Shown in pieces: positions 10,896 through 20,206 of a stretch of DNA of 48,558 nucleotides. This DNA comes from Salinivibrio costicola subsp. costicola ATCC 33508 = LMG 11651. GTDB lineage: Bacteria; Pseudomonadota; Gammaproteobacteria; Enterobacterales; Vibrionaceae. The notes beneath the pieces were generated by a model. The model worked only from the letters and a program-made list of their open reading frames with translations, ran no database searches and was not told where the DNA came from. The position numbers and the translations under genes are program-made. Where the stretch lies: positions 1-48,558 of the forward strand of contig AQOF01000026.1 of NCBI GenBank assembly GCA_000565345.1, given 5' to 3'. Numbering within the stretch: position 1 is the first letter of the stretch; every line of letters starts with the position of its first letter.

Positions 10896-11385
10896 GAAGG
10901 CACATCCTTTTTTTCATGGTTTGTTATATGAATTTTCGATGACATTGTGCGTTAAGTTAATTACACGTTCAAATAAAAAACAGAACAAAGGCCTCTATAA
11001 ACAACACAAAAACGATGCCCTCTAATCATTAAATTAAAGATAAGATAATGATTTCAATTATAATTAAAATGTAACTCTGCATTAAAATGATCGTTTAAAA
11101 AATATTTAGACCCCAAATAGATTGACCCCTAACGAGCAACGTAATGTGCAATCTTTAACCAACACAATGGTAACAAACATGACAAAAAAGATGGTTTTAT
11201 CGACGAGCCACCCATTTTCTCTATCCTAGTAGTTAATTTCTAAAAATGAATATAAAGTCAAAAATTAAGAGTAAATAACCACAAAAGAGCCATACATAGA
11301 CTTGGCTAACAGGGAGAAGAGTGGGAAAGAGAGTGGATAGAGGGGGAAACGGCGCCGCACTATTCCTATGAGGCGCCTTTGGTGA
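10896..11385. other. AT-rich intergenic region with possible rut site downstream of recC
   Basis: No gene of good quality is visible on either strand. The part next to 10895 should hold the promoter of the PHP-domain gene and is rich in A and T. The part next to recC contains a nearly pure purine tract on the plus strand (11311-11349; only three T). The recC transcript would therefore carry a C/U-rich, G-poor stretch just after the stop codon. That is what Rho-dependent terminators look like, and no hairpin terminator is evident here. Confidence 0.5.
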
Positions 11386-14300
11386 TTAGCGTTTTTGTCG
11401 CTGCGCAAGCATCGGCATTAAGTGGCGATCGCCTGTAGCTAATAGCGCTTGACCGAAACTCTCGTGCCATTGCGGCCATACGCGATACACATAAGGGTCT
11501 TGGACTTCACCAGGATTAAAGCCCCCGATAAAGGCATCACGCATCGCTTTCAGCGCTTTGTCTTGGCCGGTGTCACTGTTATCAAAGCCTTTTTTTCCAT
11601 CTCGGGCTTTTATCCCGGCCCCGACCGTACTTGGCAGATAAGTAAGCGGCTGATTCAGGCCATTTTGATAGTCTTCAACCAAGGCTTGTAGATGTGCAAG
11701 CACGTCACCTTTGCTGAGTGGGGAAAACTCGATGGTTTCTTTCACGCCCACCAACGTGCTCGGCACCGCTTCGCCCATCGCGCATTGGCATAAATGATCG
11801 ATCCATACCGCAAGCTGATGACGCACGGTCAGATCGCCGCAATGAAAGCGGACCAAGCTGTCTTGATAACGCCGATTGAGCCAGCCTTGCAATTGCACCT
11901 CGCCCAACGCAGTAGGAAGAGTCAGATTAAGCTCAAGATCAGGGCGCGGCGCGGCGAGCAAAGGCGTTAAACGTTGGTACATATCACGGATCACCGTGAC
12001 TTGCGTATCCAAGGTCAGTTCGCCAAAGTACGCCAAAGGCAACTTGCCCTGGCCACGCTGTCGGGCCATAAAATCCTGCACACTTTGGGGACTGTCATCG
12101 GTTTCAATAAAGTGCGCTAACAGCTGATCACGCAGCTGAAAGCGGTGCAAGGTATCTAAACTAAAGGGTTCGAATTCTTCTAGCGGCGCTTCTAACTGCT
12201 CAAAGAAGACTTTCAAGCGGCGTTGGAAAAAATAGCGCACGGGCAACCGCCAAAAGCGCTGTAACTCAGCCAACTCAATCACAGGATCCTGGTGGCTGTC
12301 CGGATCAGGCTTAACGCATCGCCAATAAATGCTGGCAGTTGCGTCCCTTGCCCTTTGGCGGCCGGCAGCCACTCTTGCGCGTAGCTACCACCATGAGCGA
12401 ACGCCTGTGGGCTAAAGGGCGTCAGTGGATGCGTCTGGATAAGCTTTTCTTCCAACCGCTGGCGTGACTGCGCTTCGGGTAAATCGCCGTCACCGGCCAA
12501 ACAGTAGCCCTGAGTGCAATACTCAAGCAACTCGGTGACCAGTACCGATGGGACTTTTAAGCTGTTGTCTTGCACTGAGCGACCGACATAACTGATATAT
12601 AAACTTTGCTGTGCCGACTGCAGCGCTTCTAAAAACAGATAACGGTCATCGTCGCGGCGCGAGCGATCCCCCGCCCGCGTCCGACCGACCATCAAATCAA
12701 AGCCGACACTGGGCACAGTGCGCGGGTACACGCCATCGTTCATCCCCAGCAGACACACCACATCGAAGGGAATGGAGCGCATTGGCATCAAGGTACAAAA
12801 GTTAACCTGCCCGGCCAAAAAGCGCTGGCTGACTCGCTCGTTATTGAGGCGACCATTAAAGTAATCGCGCACCACGGGCAAGGTTAGCGTATGGGTAAAG
12901 GCGGCATCGCTGAGCTGTGTCAGCCAACTGTCCAACTGGGTGCGGATAAGCTTTATCGCTAACTCTTCATCCCCTTCAATGGCAAAGCAGTCATCCAGCA
13001 TTTGGGTCAACCGCGCCACCCACGTCTTGCCATCGCATTCAATCGCCAGTTGCTGCTGGTAGTAAATCAAGGTGTCGATAAACAGCCCTAAACGCCCAGC
13101 AAGCTCCGCATTAAGCCCTTGGACTTCATCATAAGGCACGGTGTCTGCAAACAATCCAGCCTCACTCGGCATCGCATAGCCAAGTAACATACGTTTCAGG
13201 CCAAACAGCCAGGTGTTTTGATATTGCTCGGGCAAGGCAAACTGGCTCGCGGTATGGGTATCAAGCCCCCAGCGAATGCCCGTTTCTTCCACCCACTGTT
13301 TAATCTGATCAAACTGTTGGCTATCGATGGCAAAACGGCGCGATACCGTCGGTACCTCAAGAATTTCCAACAGCTCCGCCGCACTACACCGACTATCGGG
13401 CAAGGTGAGTAAGCGTAAAAATGCCGCCAACACTGGGCTTTCTTGATCAGCGCTGCGATCTGAGATGGAAAAAGGAATAAAACGCTCGCGAGGCGCATTA
13501 CCAAACACCGCTTGAATAGCCGGACTGTAGGCATTGATATCCGCCACCATCACAATCACATCGCGGGGGCTAAGCGATGGGGTTGCCTCAAACATCGCGA
13601 GCAGCTGATCGTGCAGCACTTCAACTTCACGCATCGGGCTGTGACAGGCATGGATTGCGATCGAAGCGTCATCTGGCTTGATTTCTGTTTTCGCCGCACT
13701 GATCTCGGTTTGCTTGGGATCGCCCGGCTCGTTTAAATCCAAAATATCGGCTTGAATGTGATGCAGCAAATTATCGCGGTTGATCTCAACAAAGCCACTA
13801 TCAATCTCATTACAGGCCATTTCCGAGAGTAGCAGTAAGTTATCGCGCCCCAGTTTTCCCATCGACGCCAGCAAACTGTTCCCTACTTCACCATGCTCGG
13901 GCTCATCAAGCCCCAGTGCCAATTGGCTCTCGGCGGGGATGTCTTCAATTCGGCTGATTTTATCCCGCGCTAATGCGGCACGTTTAGCCAGATAGCGCTT
14001 GTCGCGAATATCCCCCCAGTAATAACGGCACGGGTTGGTGAACATAAAGTGCACCTCTACGTGCTCACCCAGTGCTTGTAACGCATCCAGATAGCGTGGT
14101 GGGAGCGCGGAGATGCCAAACACAAAGACCCGCTCAATATCAGCCAGTCCCTCAGGTTTGTGCTGATGACTGGTTAAGGTATCGATAAACTCTTGATACA
14201 AATTGGCGCGATGGTAAGGCGATTGGCCCAACGCCAATGTGTGATCGTATAAGCGGCGCCACAGTTTTTGCTGCCAAGGTTGCACATCGTCAAGCTCTGG

Positions 14301-14765
14301 CACTGGTTGTTCTTGCTCCCATGCCAGCACCCACTCGGGGCGATAGACCAAATACTGATCGAAAATATCGGCCACTTTTTCGGCCAGCTGGTAAGCACGC
14401 TGCTGATCCTGGCTATCTTCCAAATACGCGGCTAAATCAGCGAACTCAGGCTCATCCAGACAGCTGGGTAAGATGTCCATCAGCTTCCATGTCATCGCCT
14501 CTTTATTGAAATCACTGCGCTCAGGCACACCATCCAACACTCGCACAAATAGCTGCCAGATAAAGGTAGCGGGAAGCGGGAATTCGACATTAGCGACAAT
14601 CTGCTGCTCGTTAGCGAGTGCCATTTTTAACCACTGCGCCATGCCGGGGCTTTGCACCAGAATAAGTTCTTTTTGAAAAGGGTCAGACAGCGGTCGCTGT
14701 TGGATCAGAGAGACCAACAGCGATTTCAACAGTTCGAGCTGATTAGAGTGATAAACAGTAAACAC
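11386..14765 (-). CDS. recC: Exodeoxyribonuclease V gamma subunit, one frameshift
   Basis: RecC scans for Chi and holds RecB and RecD together in RecBCD. I place the start at GTG 14765, giving VFTVYHSNQLELLKSLL as in E. coli RecC; the frame is open for about 55 codons upstream, but that part has no family similarity. Family segments include LVQSPGMAQWLKMALA, VFGISALPPRYL, DVIVMVADINAYSPAI and FCTLMPMRSIPFDVVCLLGMNDG. The frame shifts by one base near 12310, where ALSL leads into DSHQDPVIELAELQRFWR in another frame. The corrected length (about 1126) equals the family norm. The upstream neighbour is the Tag-like glycosylase gene, 133 bases away. Confidence 0.95.
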
Positions 14766-14898
14766 AAGGCGCTCACATGGGAAAGATAACTGGCATCGAT
14801 TGTGGCCGATTGCGTGATAAGCGCAAACCGCCACCGACACGCTGCGACCTTGCACACGACTTGCTAACTGTGTGATAGCACAGCAAATCGCTGAGCGA

Positions 14899-15582
14899 TT
14901 AAACGCGATTATCACCCACACTGAAGGCAATCAGCTGGCTGATATGGTTCAGTGAACGGCCCGACTCTTGCTGCCACTCATTAAATGCCTGTTGCGCGGC
15001 TTGCATCGCCCGCTTGGTCTCTCGGCCGCTATCAACGATTTTAGTCGCGCGCAGATAGTGCTCAATATCGCGGGTGAACAAGAAGGTGTCCTTGCCCATT
15101 CGGCGCAAGGTATAAGCACCCGTATTACCGCCCAATCGCTTACCGTGCTTTTTTAAATACTGCCATAAACCAACAATATCTTCGCTGGGCCAATCGGCGA
15201 CAAACTGGCTAAAACTGCCATGCGATTGCTGCACGCGGTGGATCATTTCCGCATTGTGTGGAATGGTCATCACCTTGGTTAAGTGGCGAATGATCGCGGG
15301 GTTCGTCGCTTTCTCTTCCCACATTTCTGGCGGCATCAACAACATTTTGTCGATATCAAATCCCCAAAAAACCTCTTCGAATCCCGGCCACTTTTTGCGT
15401 ACCACCTGCCAGCTAATGCCCGATTGAAATACCTTCTGGCTAAACGCTGCTAACCAGCGATCATCCGGTATTTCACACAGTGCCTGATGTTCAAGCGGTG
15501 CCACCAGCATGCGCTCTAATTCTCGTTGACCACCTTTGCGATCGGCGGCACGTTGATAAATGGTGCTAAATTTTTCTCTCAT
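14899..15582 (-). CDS. DNA-3-methyladenine glycosylase I family protein (Tag-like)
   Basis: A 227-residue protein of the Tag family (COG2818 by my recognition). It would excise 3-methyladenine from alkylated DNA, leaving an abasic site. Visible family traits are SGISWQVVRKKWPGFEEVFWGFDIDKML (compare the W-x-x-I-L-x-K-R segment of Tag), the conserved-looking NAEMIHRV stretch, and FSQFVADWP. It is longer than E. coli Tag (187) and belongs to a divergent branch common in marine gamma-proteobacteria, so its exact substrate is uncertain. It is divergent from yebG, and the LexA box in the 83-base gap could control both genes. Confidence 0.75.
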   Translation of the reverse strand: MREKFSTIYQRAADRKGGQRELERMLVAPLEHQALCEIPDDRWLAAFSQKVFQSGISWQVVRKKWPGFEEVFWGFDIDKMLLMPPEMWEEKATNPAIIRHLTKVMTIPHNAEMIHRVQQSHGSFSQFVADWPSEDIVGLWQYLKKHGKRLGGNTGAYTLRRMGKDTFLFTRDIEHYLRATKIVDSGRETKRAMQAAQQAFNEWQQESGRSLNHISQLIAFSVGDNRV

Positions 15583-15623
15583 GTCACAATCACGGCAGGG
15601 TCGGTAGACAATGGCCCTTATCC

Positions 15624-15643
15624 TACTGTATAAAAAGACAGTA
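15624..15643 (+). promoter_or_regulatory. LexA (SOS) box
   Basis: TACTGTATAAAAAGACAGTA is a 20-base near-consensus LexA operator: CTG and CAG are separated by exactly 10 AT-rich bases, with the outer TA pair at both ends. It lies 22 bases before yebG, a known LexA target in E. coli, and 41 bases upstream of the divergent glycosylase gene. Confidence 0.93.
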
Positions 15644-15665
15644 AATCAACGAAGAGAGGGTAATT

Positions 15666-15980
15666 ATGGCCGTTATCGTCAAGTACGTGGTCGAACGCGA
15701 GGGAGAAGAAAAGATGACATTTACCTCCAAAGCCGAAGCCGATGCCTACGATAAAATGTTGGATATGGCAGATGCGATGTTCGACTTGATTGGAGAAAGC
15801 GAACTAGTAGACGACGAAGAAAAGCGTGAAGCCTTGTCGCTATACCTTGCTCAACACAAAGACTCGGTCCTCGAGGCGCTGGGCGCCAAACGTAAAGCCG
15901 TCAAGAAAAAACCGGCGAAAGCGAGTGACAGTAAAATGGATGAAAGTAGCGACGACAGCAAAGACGCTGACGCTGCCTAG
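15666..15980 (+). CDS. yebG: YebG family SOS-induced protein
   Basis: A small cytosolic protein made in the SOS response; its biochemical role is not established. The first half (MAVIVKYVVEREGEEKMTFTSKAEADAYDKMLD) is nearly identical in pattern to E. coli YebG, and EALSLYLAQHKD follows. The tail is low complexity: a lysine/alanine patch (KAVKKKPAKA), then an acidic serine-rich end. Length is 104 residues against 96 in E. coli. GAGAGGG at 15654-15660 is a good ribosome site. It has its own LexA box and its own terminator, so it is a single-gene SOS unit. Confidence 0.95.
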   Translation: MAVIVKYVVEREGEEKMTFTSKAEADAYDKMLDMADAMFDLIGESELVDDEEKREALSLYLAQHKDSVLEALGAKRKAVKKKPAKASDSKMDESSDDSKDADAA

Positions 15981-16016
15981 CACTCCCATTGCTGATCCTG
16001 TTGGCATCCGCGAAAG

Positions 16017-16043
16017 AGCAAGCCCACTTGGCTTGCTTTTTTT
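16017..16043 (+). terminator. Intrinsic terminator after yebG
   Basis: An 8-bp perfect stem (AGCAAGCC / GGCTTGCT, 16017-16024 and 16030-16037) with a 5-base loop is followed by six T at 16038-16043. Confidence 0.9.
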
Positions 16044-16228
16044 ATGCGCTGAACCTGTATTTCACTCGCAAGGTATCACCCACGCTATGCATCAACACGA
16101 ATCAGTGCCCCGACCTGTGTGGGATTTTACCTTGGCGTTCAGTTGAGTACTTCCAACCGCTGGCGGTTGTCTTTAAGATGAAGCGTTCGATGTTTTAAGC
16201 CCAAATTTCTATAAGGAGATCTCCCCCA

Positions 16229-17260
16229 ATGGCAAGCTTTGCTCTGGCACTCGGTACCGCGACCCAAAACCAGGACGGAAAAATCATTGAAGCCTTTTTC
16301 CCGGCTCCGCTTCTTAACCCGAGCGATGATCTTGTCCGTGCATTAAGCGCGCTGACAGATTACGACGCGGGTAATCAGGTAGTAGCGATTGCACCAGAAA
16401 CCTGTAGTGCTATCAGTGAAGCCTTCGCGGCGGCTGGCGCTCAAGAGGCCGCTCATTTCGCCAACATGGCACAACAAACCACCCAACCGCTGGTGCTGGT
16501 GATCCTCGAAAATGACAGCAAGCCTGCATCGGTTGCAGAAGGCTTTTTGAAGCTACAACTGATCTCGCACCGCTTAGTGAAACCACATGGTGTGGTGCTA
16601 GAAGGGCTCTTTGGCCTACTACACAACATTGCTTGGACCAATCAAGGCCCGATTGACTTGCCTGAGTTATCTGAGCGCCAAATGGAAGCACGTCTGAAAG
16701 GCGAAACACTGACCGTTGAATGCGTCGACAAGTTTCCGAAAATGACCGATTACGTGGTACCTGCAGGTGTGCGTATTGCCGATACCGCCCGTGTCCGCTT
16801 GGGCGCGCATGTCGGTGAAGGTACCACGGTAATGCACGAAGGCTTTATCAACTTTAATGCGGGCACCGAAGGCAAAAGCATGATTGAAGGCCGCATCTCT
16901 GCGGGTGTAATGGTCGGTCAAGGCAGCGATATTGGCGGCGGTGCATCGATTATGGGTACCCTAAGTGGCGGCGGCCAAATTGTCGTATCGATTGGCGAGA
17001 ATTCACTATTAGGTGCCAACGCGGGTCTTGGTTTCCCATTGGGCGATCGTTGTACCATCGAATCGGGTCTGTATGTGACCGCGGGCACTAAGGTAACCAT
17101 GCTAGATGCTGATGGAAAAGCAGTAGAAAGTATCAAAGCGCGTGATTTGGCGGGCAAAGCGGATCTACTGTTCCGCCGTAACTCAAAAACAGGAGCGGTT
17201 GAGTGTTTGACCAACAAAAGTGCGGTTGAGCTCAACCACGAGCTACACGCCAATAACTGA
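16229..17260 (+). CDS. dapD: 2,3,4,5-tetrahydropyridine-2,6-dicarboxylate N-succinyltransferase
   Basis: Succinylates tetrahydrodipicolinate with succinyl-CoA in the lysine and diaminopimelate pathway; cytosolic trimer. The 343-residue protein is the long form found in vibrios and pseudomonads rather than the 274-residue E. coli form. The N-terminal half is an alpha/beta domain. The C-terminal half is a left-handed beta-helix of hexapeptide repeats (VRLGAHVGEGTTVMHEGFINFNAGTEG, ISAGVMVGQGSDIGGGASIMGTLSGGG, SLLGANAGLGFPLGDRC). TAAGGAG at 16211-16217 precedes the ATG. The frame is intact and a strong terminator follows, so it is probably monocistronic. Confidence 0.95.
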   Translation: MASFALALGTATQNQDGKIIEAFFPAPLLNPSDDLVRALSALTDYDAGNQVVAIAPETCSAISEAFAAAGAQEAAHFANMAQQTTQPLVLVILENDSKPASVAEGFLKLQLISHRLVKPHGVVLEGLFGLLHNIAWTNQGPIDLPELSERQMEARLKGETLTVECVDKFPKMTDYVVPAGVRIADTARVRLGAHVGEGTTVMHEGFINFNAGTEGKSMIEGRISAGVMVGQGSDIGGGASIMGTLSGGGQIVVSIGENSLLGANAGLGFPLGDRCTIESGLYVTAGTKVTMLDADGKAVESIKARDLAGKADLLFRRNSKTGAVECLTNKSAVELNHELHANN

Positions 17261-17286
17261 TCCGGCGATGTCAGTGTGACTACGTC

Positions 17287-17313
17287 AAAGGCGGCTTTCA
17301 AAGCCGCCTTTTT
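17287..17313 (+). terminator. Intrinsic terminator after dapD
   Basis: AAAGGCGGCTT pairs with AAGCCGCCTTT around a short loop and ends in a T run. The arms are AT at the base, so it could act on both strands. Confidence 0.9.
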
Positions 17314-17654
17314 ATGCGATTTTTCTCAACGCGCCATCAATGAAGCAGATTCAACACAGTGACCCACATGTATTTGTGGCACATTTTTGACCGCTAATAA
17401 AAATCAGGATGGAGGATGGGCGCGAGCGGGCCCTGATTGGCAAGTAATCAGCATTCGTGGCCCTTTCCAACTTAGCATTTTCATCTGTGAGTTCAAGGCT
17501 TTTTGCCTCTTTTCCGTGTCAGGATTCGCGAATGCTCACAGATCCTCCTATCGAAAAACTCCCCCCCTTTAAACATGAGCCAAGTCACGTTATCAATGGC
17601 GTAAAGCGGTAATCTAAAGATGAACCTAATACAGGGGAACAAAGAGGAACGAGT
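17314..17654. other. Intergenic region upstream of raiA
   Basis: About 340 bases between the dapD terminator and raiA. I see no convincing gene: the open frame at 17387-17572 has no ribosome site and no recognisable protein. The 3' end carries the raiA ribosome site (GAGGAACGAG). A promoter for raiA must be here, but I cannot place it with confidence. Confidence 0.5.
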
Positions 17655-18005
17655 ATGAGAGTGGAAATTGCAGGCAAAAACATCGAAATCACTCCCGCCA
17701 TCCGTGAGCGCATCGAAAGCCGCTTTGATAAGTTGGCCAAGTGGCAGGTGGCACTCATCAATCCTCACGCTGTGATCAGTAAAGAGCCAAACCACCAGTT
17801 TAAAGTCGAAGCCAAAGCTGGGTTGCCGGGCTCAACGCTGGTTGCCTCAGCAGAAAGCGATGACATGTACAAAGCAATTAATGATGTGGGCCAAAAGCTC
17901 GAGAAGCAACTGAATAAGGTCCAACACAAAGGCGAAGCACGTCGCAATGATAAATCTGCTGCGACGGTTGCGATGGAAGAAAATCCAACCGATGAGGAAA
18001 TCTAA
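17655..18005 (+). CDS. raiA: Ribosome hibernation/stress factor RaiA (YfiA, HPF family)
   Basis: Binds the 30S subunit in the stationary phase or cold and blocks tRNA sites, stabilising inactive ribosomes. The 116-residue protein matches E. coli YfiA along its length: IEITPAIRERIESRFDKLAKWQ, LINPHAVISKEP, and SDDMYKAINDVGQKLEKQLNKVQHKGEARR. The acidic tail (ENPTDEEI) resembles the E. coli tail that separates RaiA from short HPF. The gene lies directly upstream of pheA as in E. coli. The terminator at 18040-18063 separates it from the pheA unit. Confidence 0.95.
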   Translation: MRVEIAGKNIEITPAIRERIESRFDKLAKWQVALINPHAVISKEPNHQFKVEAKAGLPGSTLVASAESDDMYKAINDVGQKLEKQLNKVQHKGEARRNDKSAATVAMEENPTDEEI

Positions 18006-18039
18006 CCCTCAGCGCAACACCTAAATCGCTAAACATGTT

Positions 18040-18063
18040 AGCCCCGTCTTCGCGGGGCTTTTT
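18040..18063 (+). terminator. Intrinsic terminator after raiA
   Basis: AGCCCCG pairs with CGGGGCT around a TCTTCG loop and is followed by a run of T ending at 18063. Confidence 0.9.
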
Positions 18064-18068
18064 GATCC

Positions 18069-18097
18069 TTGACACGCCAGCCTGCGCCCCATATGGT
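18069..18097 (+). promoter_or_regulatory. Sigma-70 promoter of the pheL-pheA unit
   Basis: A perfect TTGACA (18069-18074), a 17-base spacer and TATGGT (18092-18097, 4 of 6). Transcription would begin near 18104, about 28 bases before the leader ATG. Confidence 0.65.
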
Positions 18098-18131
18098 TAA
18101 TCCATACGCAAACATAACAACACAACGCCCA

Positions 18132-18197
18132 ATGCTGATTGACGCTCGTTTTTTTCGCTTCTTTTTTATCTCGCCAACGCGGGAGGAAGCGTGCTAA
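18132..18197 (+). CDS. pheL: Phenylalanine leader peptide of pheA attenuator
   Basis: A 21-codon frame beginning ATG CTG ATT. It contains the run FFRFFF (codons at 18150-18167), five phenylalanines in six codons. In E. coli, pheL (FFFAFFF) does the same job: scarcity of charged tRNA-Phe stalls the ribosome on the Phe codons and lets pheA be transcribed. Its position between the promoter and the attenuator fits this exactly. It is too short to be found by length alone. The ribosome site is weak. Confidence 0.85.
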   Translation: MLIDARFFRFFFISPTREEAC

Positions 18198-18243
18198 GCC
18201 CAATCAGCCTGGCGCACTAACCTCCCAACCGGGAGGTTTTTTT
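18181..18243 (+). promoter_or_regulatory. pheA transcription attenuator with alternative antiterminator
   Basis: The terminator stem is AACCTCCC / GGGAGGTT (18219-18226 and 18231-18238; loop AACC), followed by seven T in total from 18237 to 18243. GGGAGG at 18181-18186 can pair with the same CCTCCC (18221-18226), giving a competing antiterminator. That upstream strand lies just before the leader stop codon (18195-18197). A ribosome finishing pheL covers it and termination follows; one stalled on the Phe codons leaves it free. Confidence 0.85.
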
Positions 18244-18264
18244 GTATTAGAACAAGGATAATTT

Positions 18265-19448
18265 ATGCCAGACACACCACGCCCATTGGATGAGATACGC
18301 ACGCGGATAAGTCAGCTTGATCAAGAGCTACTGACACTATTGGCCGAGCGCCGTCGCTTAAGCCTAGATGTCGCCAAAAACAAAGTCGCGGTGCAAAAAC
18401 CGATTCGCGATCAAGCCCGTGAGCAAGCCTTATTAGAAAAGCTGGTGACCAAAGCGCAAGATCACCAGTTAGATGCCCACTATGTGCTGAGCCTGTTTCA
18501 CACCATTATCGAAGACTCGGTGCTGATTCAGCAACGCTATTTACAAAACCTCGCTAATCCCGACAATCAGCGTCCGGTGGCACGAGTTTCTTTCCTGGGC
18601 AACCAAGCTCATACTCCTACCTCGCCGCGCGCCAGTACTTTAGCCGCAAGCAAACCGAACTGGTGGAGATGGCCTGTGACAGCTTTAAAAAGGTGGTAGA
18701 AACGGTAGAAACTGGCCATGCCGACTACGGTATCTTACCGGTAGAAAACACCAGCTCTGGCTCAATCAACGAAGTGTACGATCAGCTGCAGCACACACGT
18801 TTATCGATTGTCGGTGAGCTTACGCTGCCTATCGACCACTGCCTGCTGACTGTCGGCGACCAAGACCCAAACCAAATTGATACCTTGTATGCCCACCCGC
18901 AACCGCACCAGCAATGCAGCGAATACATTGATACTTTGGGTAAAGTGAAGAAGATTTATTGCTCCAGCACCGCTGAAGCTATGCAACAAGTGGCGGATTT
19001 AGACCAGCCTAATGTGGCCGCGATTGGCCATGCTGCCAGTGGTGAGTTTTACGGTTTAACCGCGATTAAGAGCGAGATTGCCAACCAACAGCAAAATCAC
19101 ACTCGCTTTATTGTCGTGGCCCGTAAGCCGGTTAAAGTATCATCACTGACCCCTGCCAAGACCACCTTTATTATGTCGACGTCACAACAAGCGGGTTCCT
19201 TGGTGGAGTGTTTAATGGTATTGCGCGAGCGTGGCATCAATATGACCAAGCTTGAATCCCGGCCCGTGCTCGGTAACCCGTGGGAAGAGATGTTTTACGT
19301 CGATGTTGAGGCCAATATGGCTAGCAACCTGATGCAAAGTGCGCTGGACGAACTCACTACTCTTACCCGTTATCTAAAGGTGCTCGGCTGCTACCCGTCA
19401 GAGACCATTTCTCCCACCGAGGTATCGCTGCCGGACAGCAACGAATAA
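18265..19448 (+). CDS. pheA: Bifunctional chorismate mutase / prephenate dehydratase, one frameshift
   Basis: Converts chorismate to prephenate and then to phenylpyruvate, committing carbon to phenylalanine. The N-terminal chorismate mutase domain is clear (LDEIRTRISQLDQELLTLLAERRRLSLDVAKNK). The dehydratase domain has YGILPVENTSSGSINEVYD. The C-terminal ACT-type regulatory domain has GSLVECLMVLRERGINMTKLESRP, the part that senses phenylalanine. A single base is missing near 18607: adding one G turns the broken stretch into LGNQGSYSYLAARQYFSRKQTELVEMAC, which matches the family. Expression should follow the pheL attenuator upstream. Confidence 0.96.
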
Positions 19449-19463
19449 TCATAAGTTACCGAT

Positions 19464-19488
19464 AAAAAAAGCCTACGATGTGGGCTTT
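19464..19488. terminator. Bidirectional terminator between pheA and the AT-rich cassette
   Basis: AAAGCCTAC / GTGGGCTTT (19468-19476 and 19480-19488) forms a 9-bp stem with one G-U pair and a GAT loop. A run of A precedes it, so it is best as a terminator for minus-strand transcripts of the cassette. It may also stop pheA transcription. Confidence 0.75.
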
Positions 19489-19493
19489 AATTA

Positions 19494-19820
19494 TTAATAC
19501 CAATGTCCATATGGAATATCTCTGGCGTCCTTAGGTAGTTTTCTTAACGTGTATTCATCCTTCAAGTATAATTTTTCAAAATTATTTCTTCTAGCTCCAG
19601 CAGGAGGCATATCTCTAAGTATTTTAACAATTGATTGTATTTCCTTAGACTCAAATCGACACCCGCGCGATAAAGCATCATGTAGTATAGGAATTAAAGC
19701 ATTATATTTTTCATTTGCATCTTTTTTGTCTTCTAGTAGTCCATACATCATTTCCAAAGGTGTAGCCAAAGGAGATGCTTTAGATATAGAGCCTAAAAGT
19801 GACTTAGAATTCATACTCAT
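19494..19820 (-). CDS. Unknown 108-residue protein in AT-rich cassette
   Basis: I do not recognise it. The protein is soluble-looking, helical and rich in lysine and leucine (EMMYGLLEDKKDANEKYNALIPILHDAL), and ends in a basic and aromatic tail (PKDARDIPYGHWY). Its ATG overlaps the stop of the upstream gene by four bases (ATGA), so the two are translationally coupled and probably work together. Base composition is far richer in A and T than pheA and tyrA on either side, which suggests recent acquisition. A pairing of a small membrane protein with a small soluble partner occurs in immunity, toxin-antitoxin and phage-defence modules, but no motif here supports a choice. Confidence 0.6.
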   Translation of the reverse strand: MSMNSKSLLGSISKASPLATPLEMMYGLLEDKKDANEKYNALIPILHDALSRGCRFESKEIQSIVKILRDMPPAGARRNNFEKLYLKDEYTLRKLPKDARDIPYGHWY

Positions 19821-20206
19821 TTTATAATGACCTTTGCTATCGCAGCATTAATGCCAACCTCGATTAAAAAAAGAGAATAATGACTAGAACTAAAGCTCTG
19901 ATCCCAATATCTTAAAATGGGGTATAAATAGTCAGCAATAGTTATTGCAACATATGATAAAGCGATAATTCTACACTCTAAATCGCTAAAAATGACTATA
20001 TTTCGATACTTTGAATATAATGCGATAATGACAAAAAACATCACAACAGGTGATATGAAATTAATAGCGTGCTCAACATAGTCTCCAACTGTAGACATTG
20101 AAAATAACAAAGAAGAGCTGAACACTATATAGATGAAACCCACTAACGGAAAATATCTATTCTGCATAAAAGTCTTATTTAAATTAGTATTTAGGTAAAG
20201 GAACAA
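19817..20206 (-). CDS. Unknown small multi-pass membrane protein in AT-rich cassette
   Basis: I do not recognise it. Four hydrophobic stretches are visible counting from the ATG at 20167: YFPLVGFIYIVFSSSLLFSM, NFISPVVMFFVIIALY, IIALSYVAITIADYLYPIL and SLFLIEVGINAAIAKVII. It is therefore an inner-membrane protein. The frame can start at 20206 or at ATG 20167; neither has a clear ribosome site. A hydrophobic 27-codon frame just upstream (20184-20264) ends within the start region. One inserted base would join the two and add an N-terminal membrane helix, so the annotated 5' end may be incomplete. Coupled by ATGA overlap to the next gene. Confidence 0.6.
   Translation of the reverse strand: MFLYLNTNLNKTFMQNRYFPLVGFIYIVFSSSLLFSMSTVGDYVEHAINFISPVVMFFVIIALYSKYRNIVIFSDLECRIIALSYVAITIADYLYPILRYWDQSFSSSHYSLFLIEVGINAAIAKVIIK

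Noticed and set aside
14766-14930. Upstream extension of recC to 14930
   Set aside because: The added residues do not resemble RecC and overlap the end of the glycosylase gene; GTG 14765 fits the family.
17387-17572. Plus-strand open frame between dapD and raiA
   Set aside because: No ribosome site, no family resemblance and unusual amino-acid make-up; likely chance.
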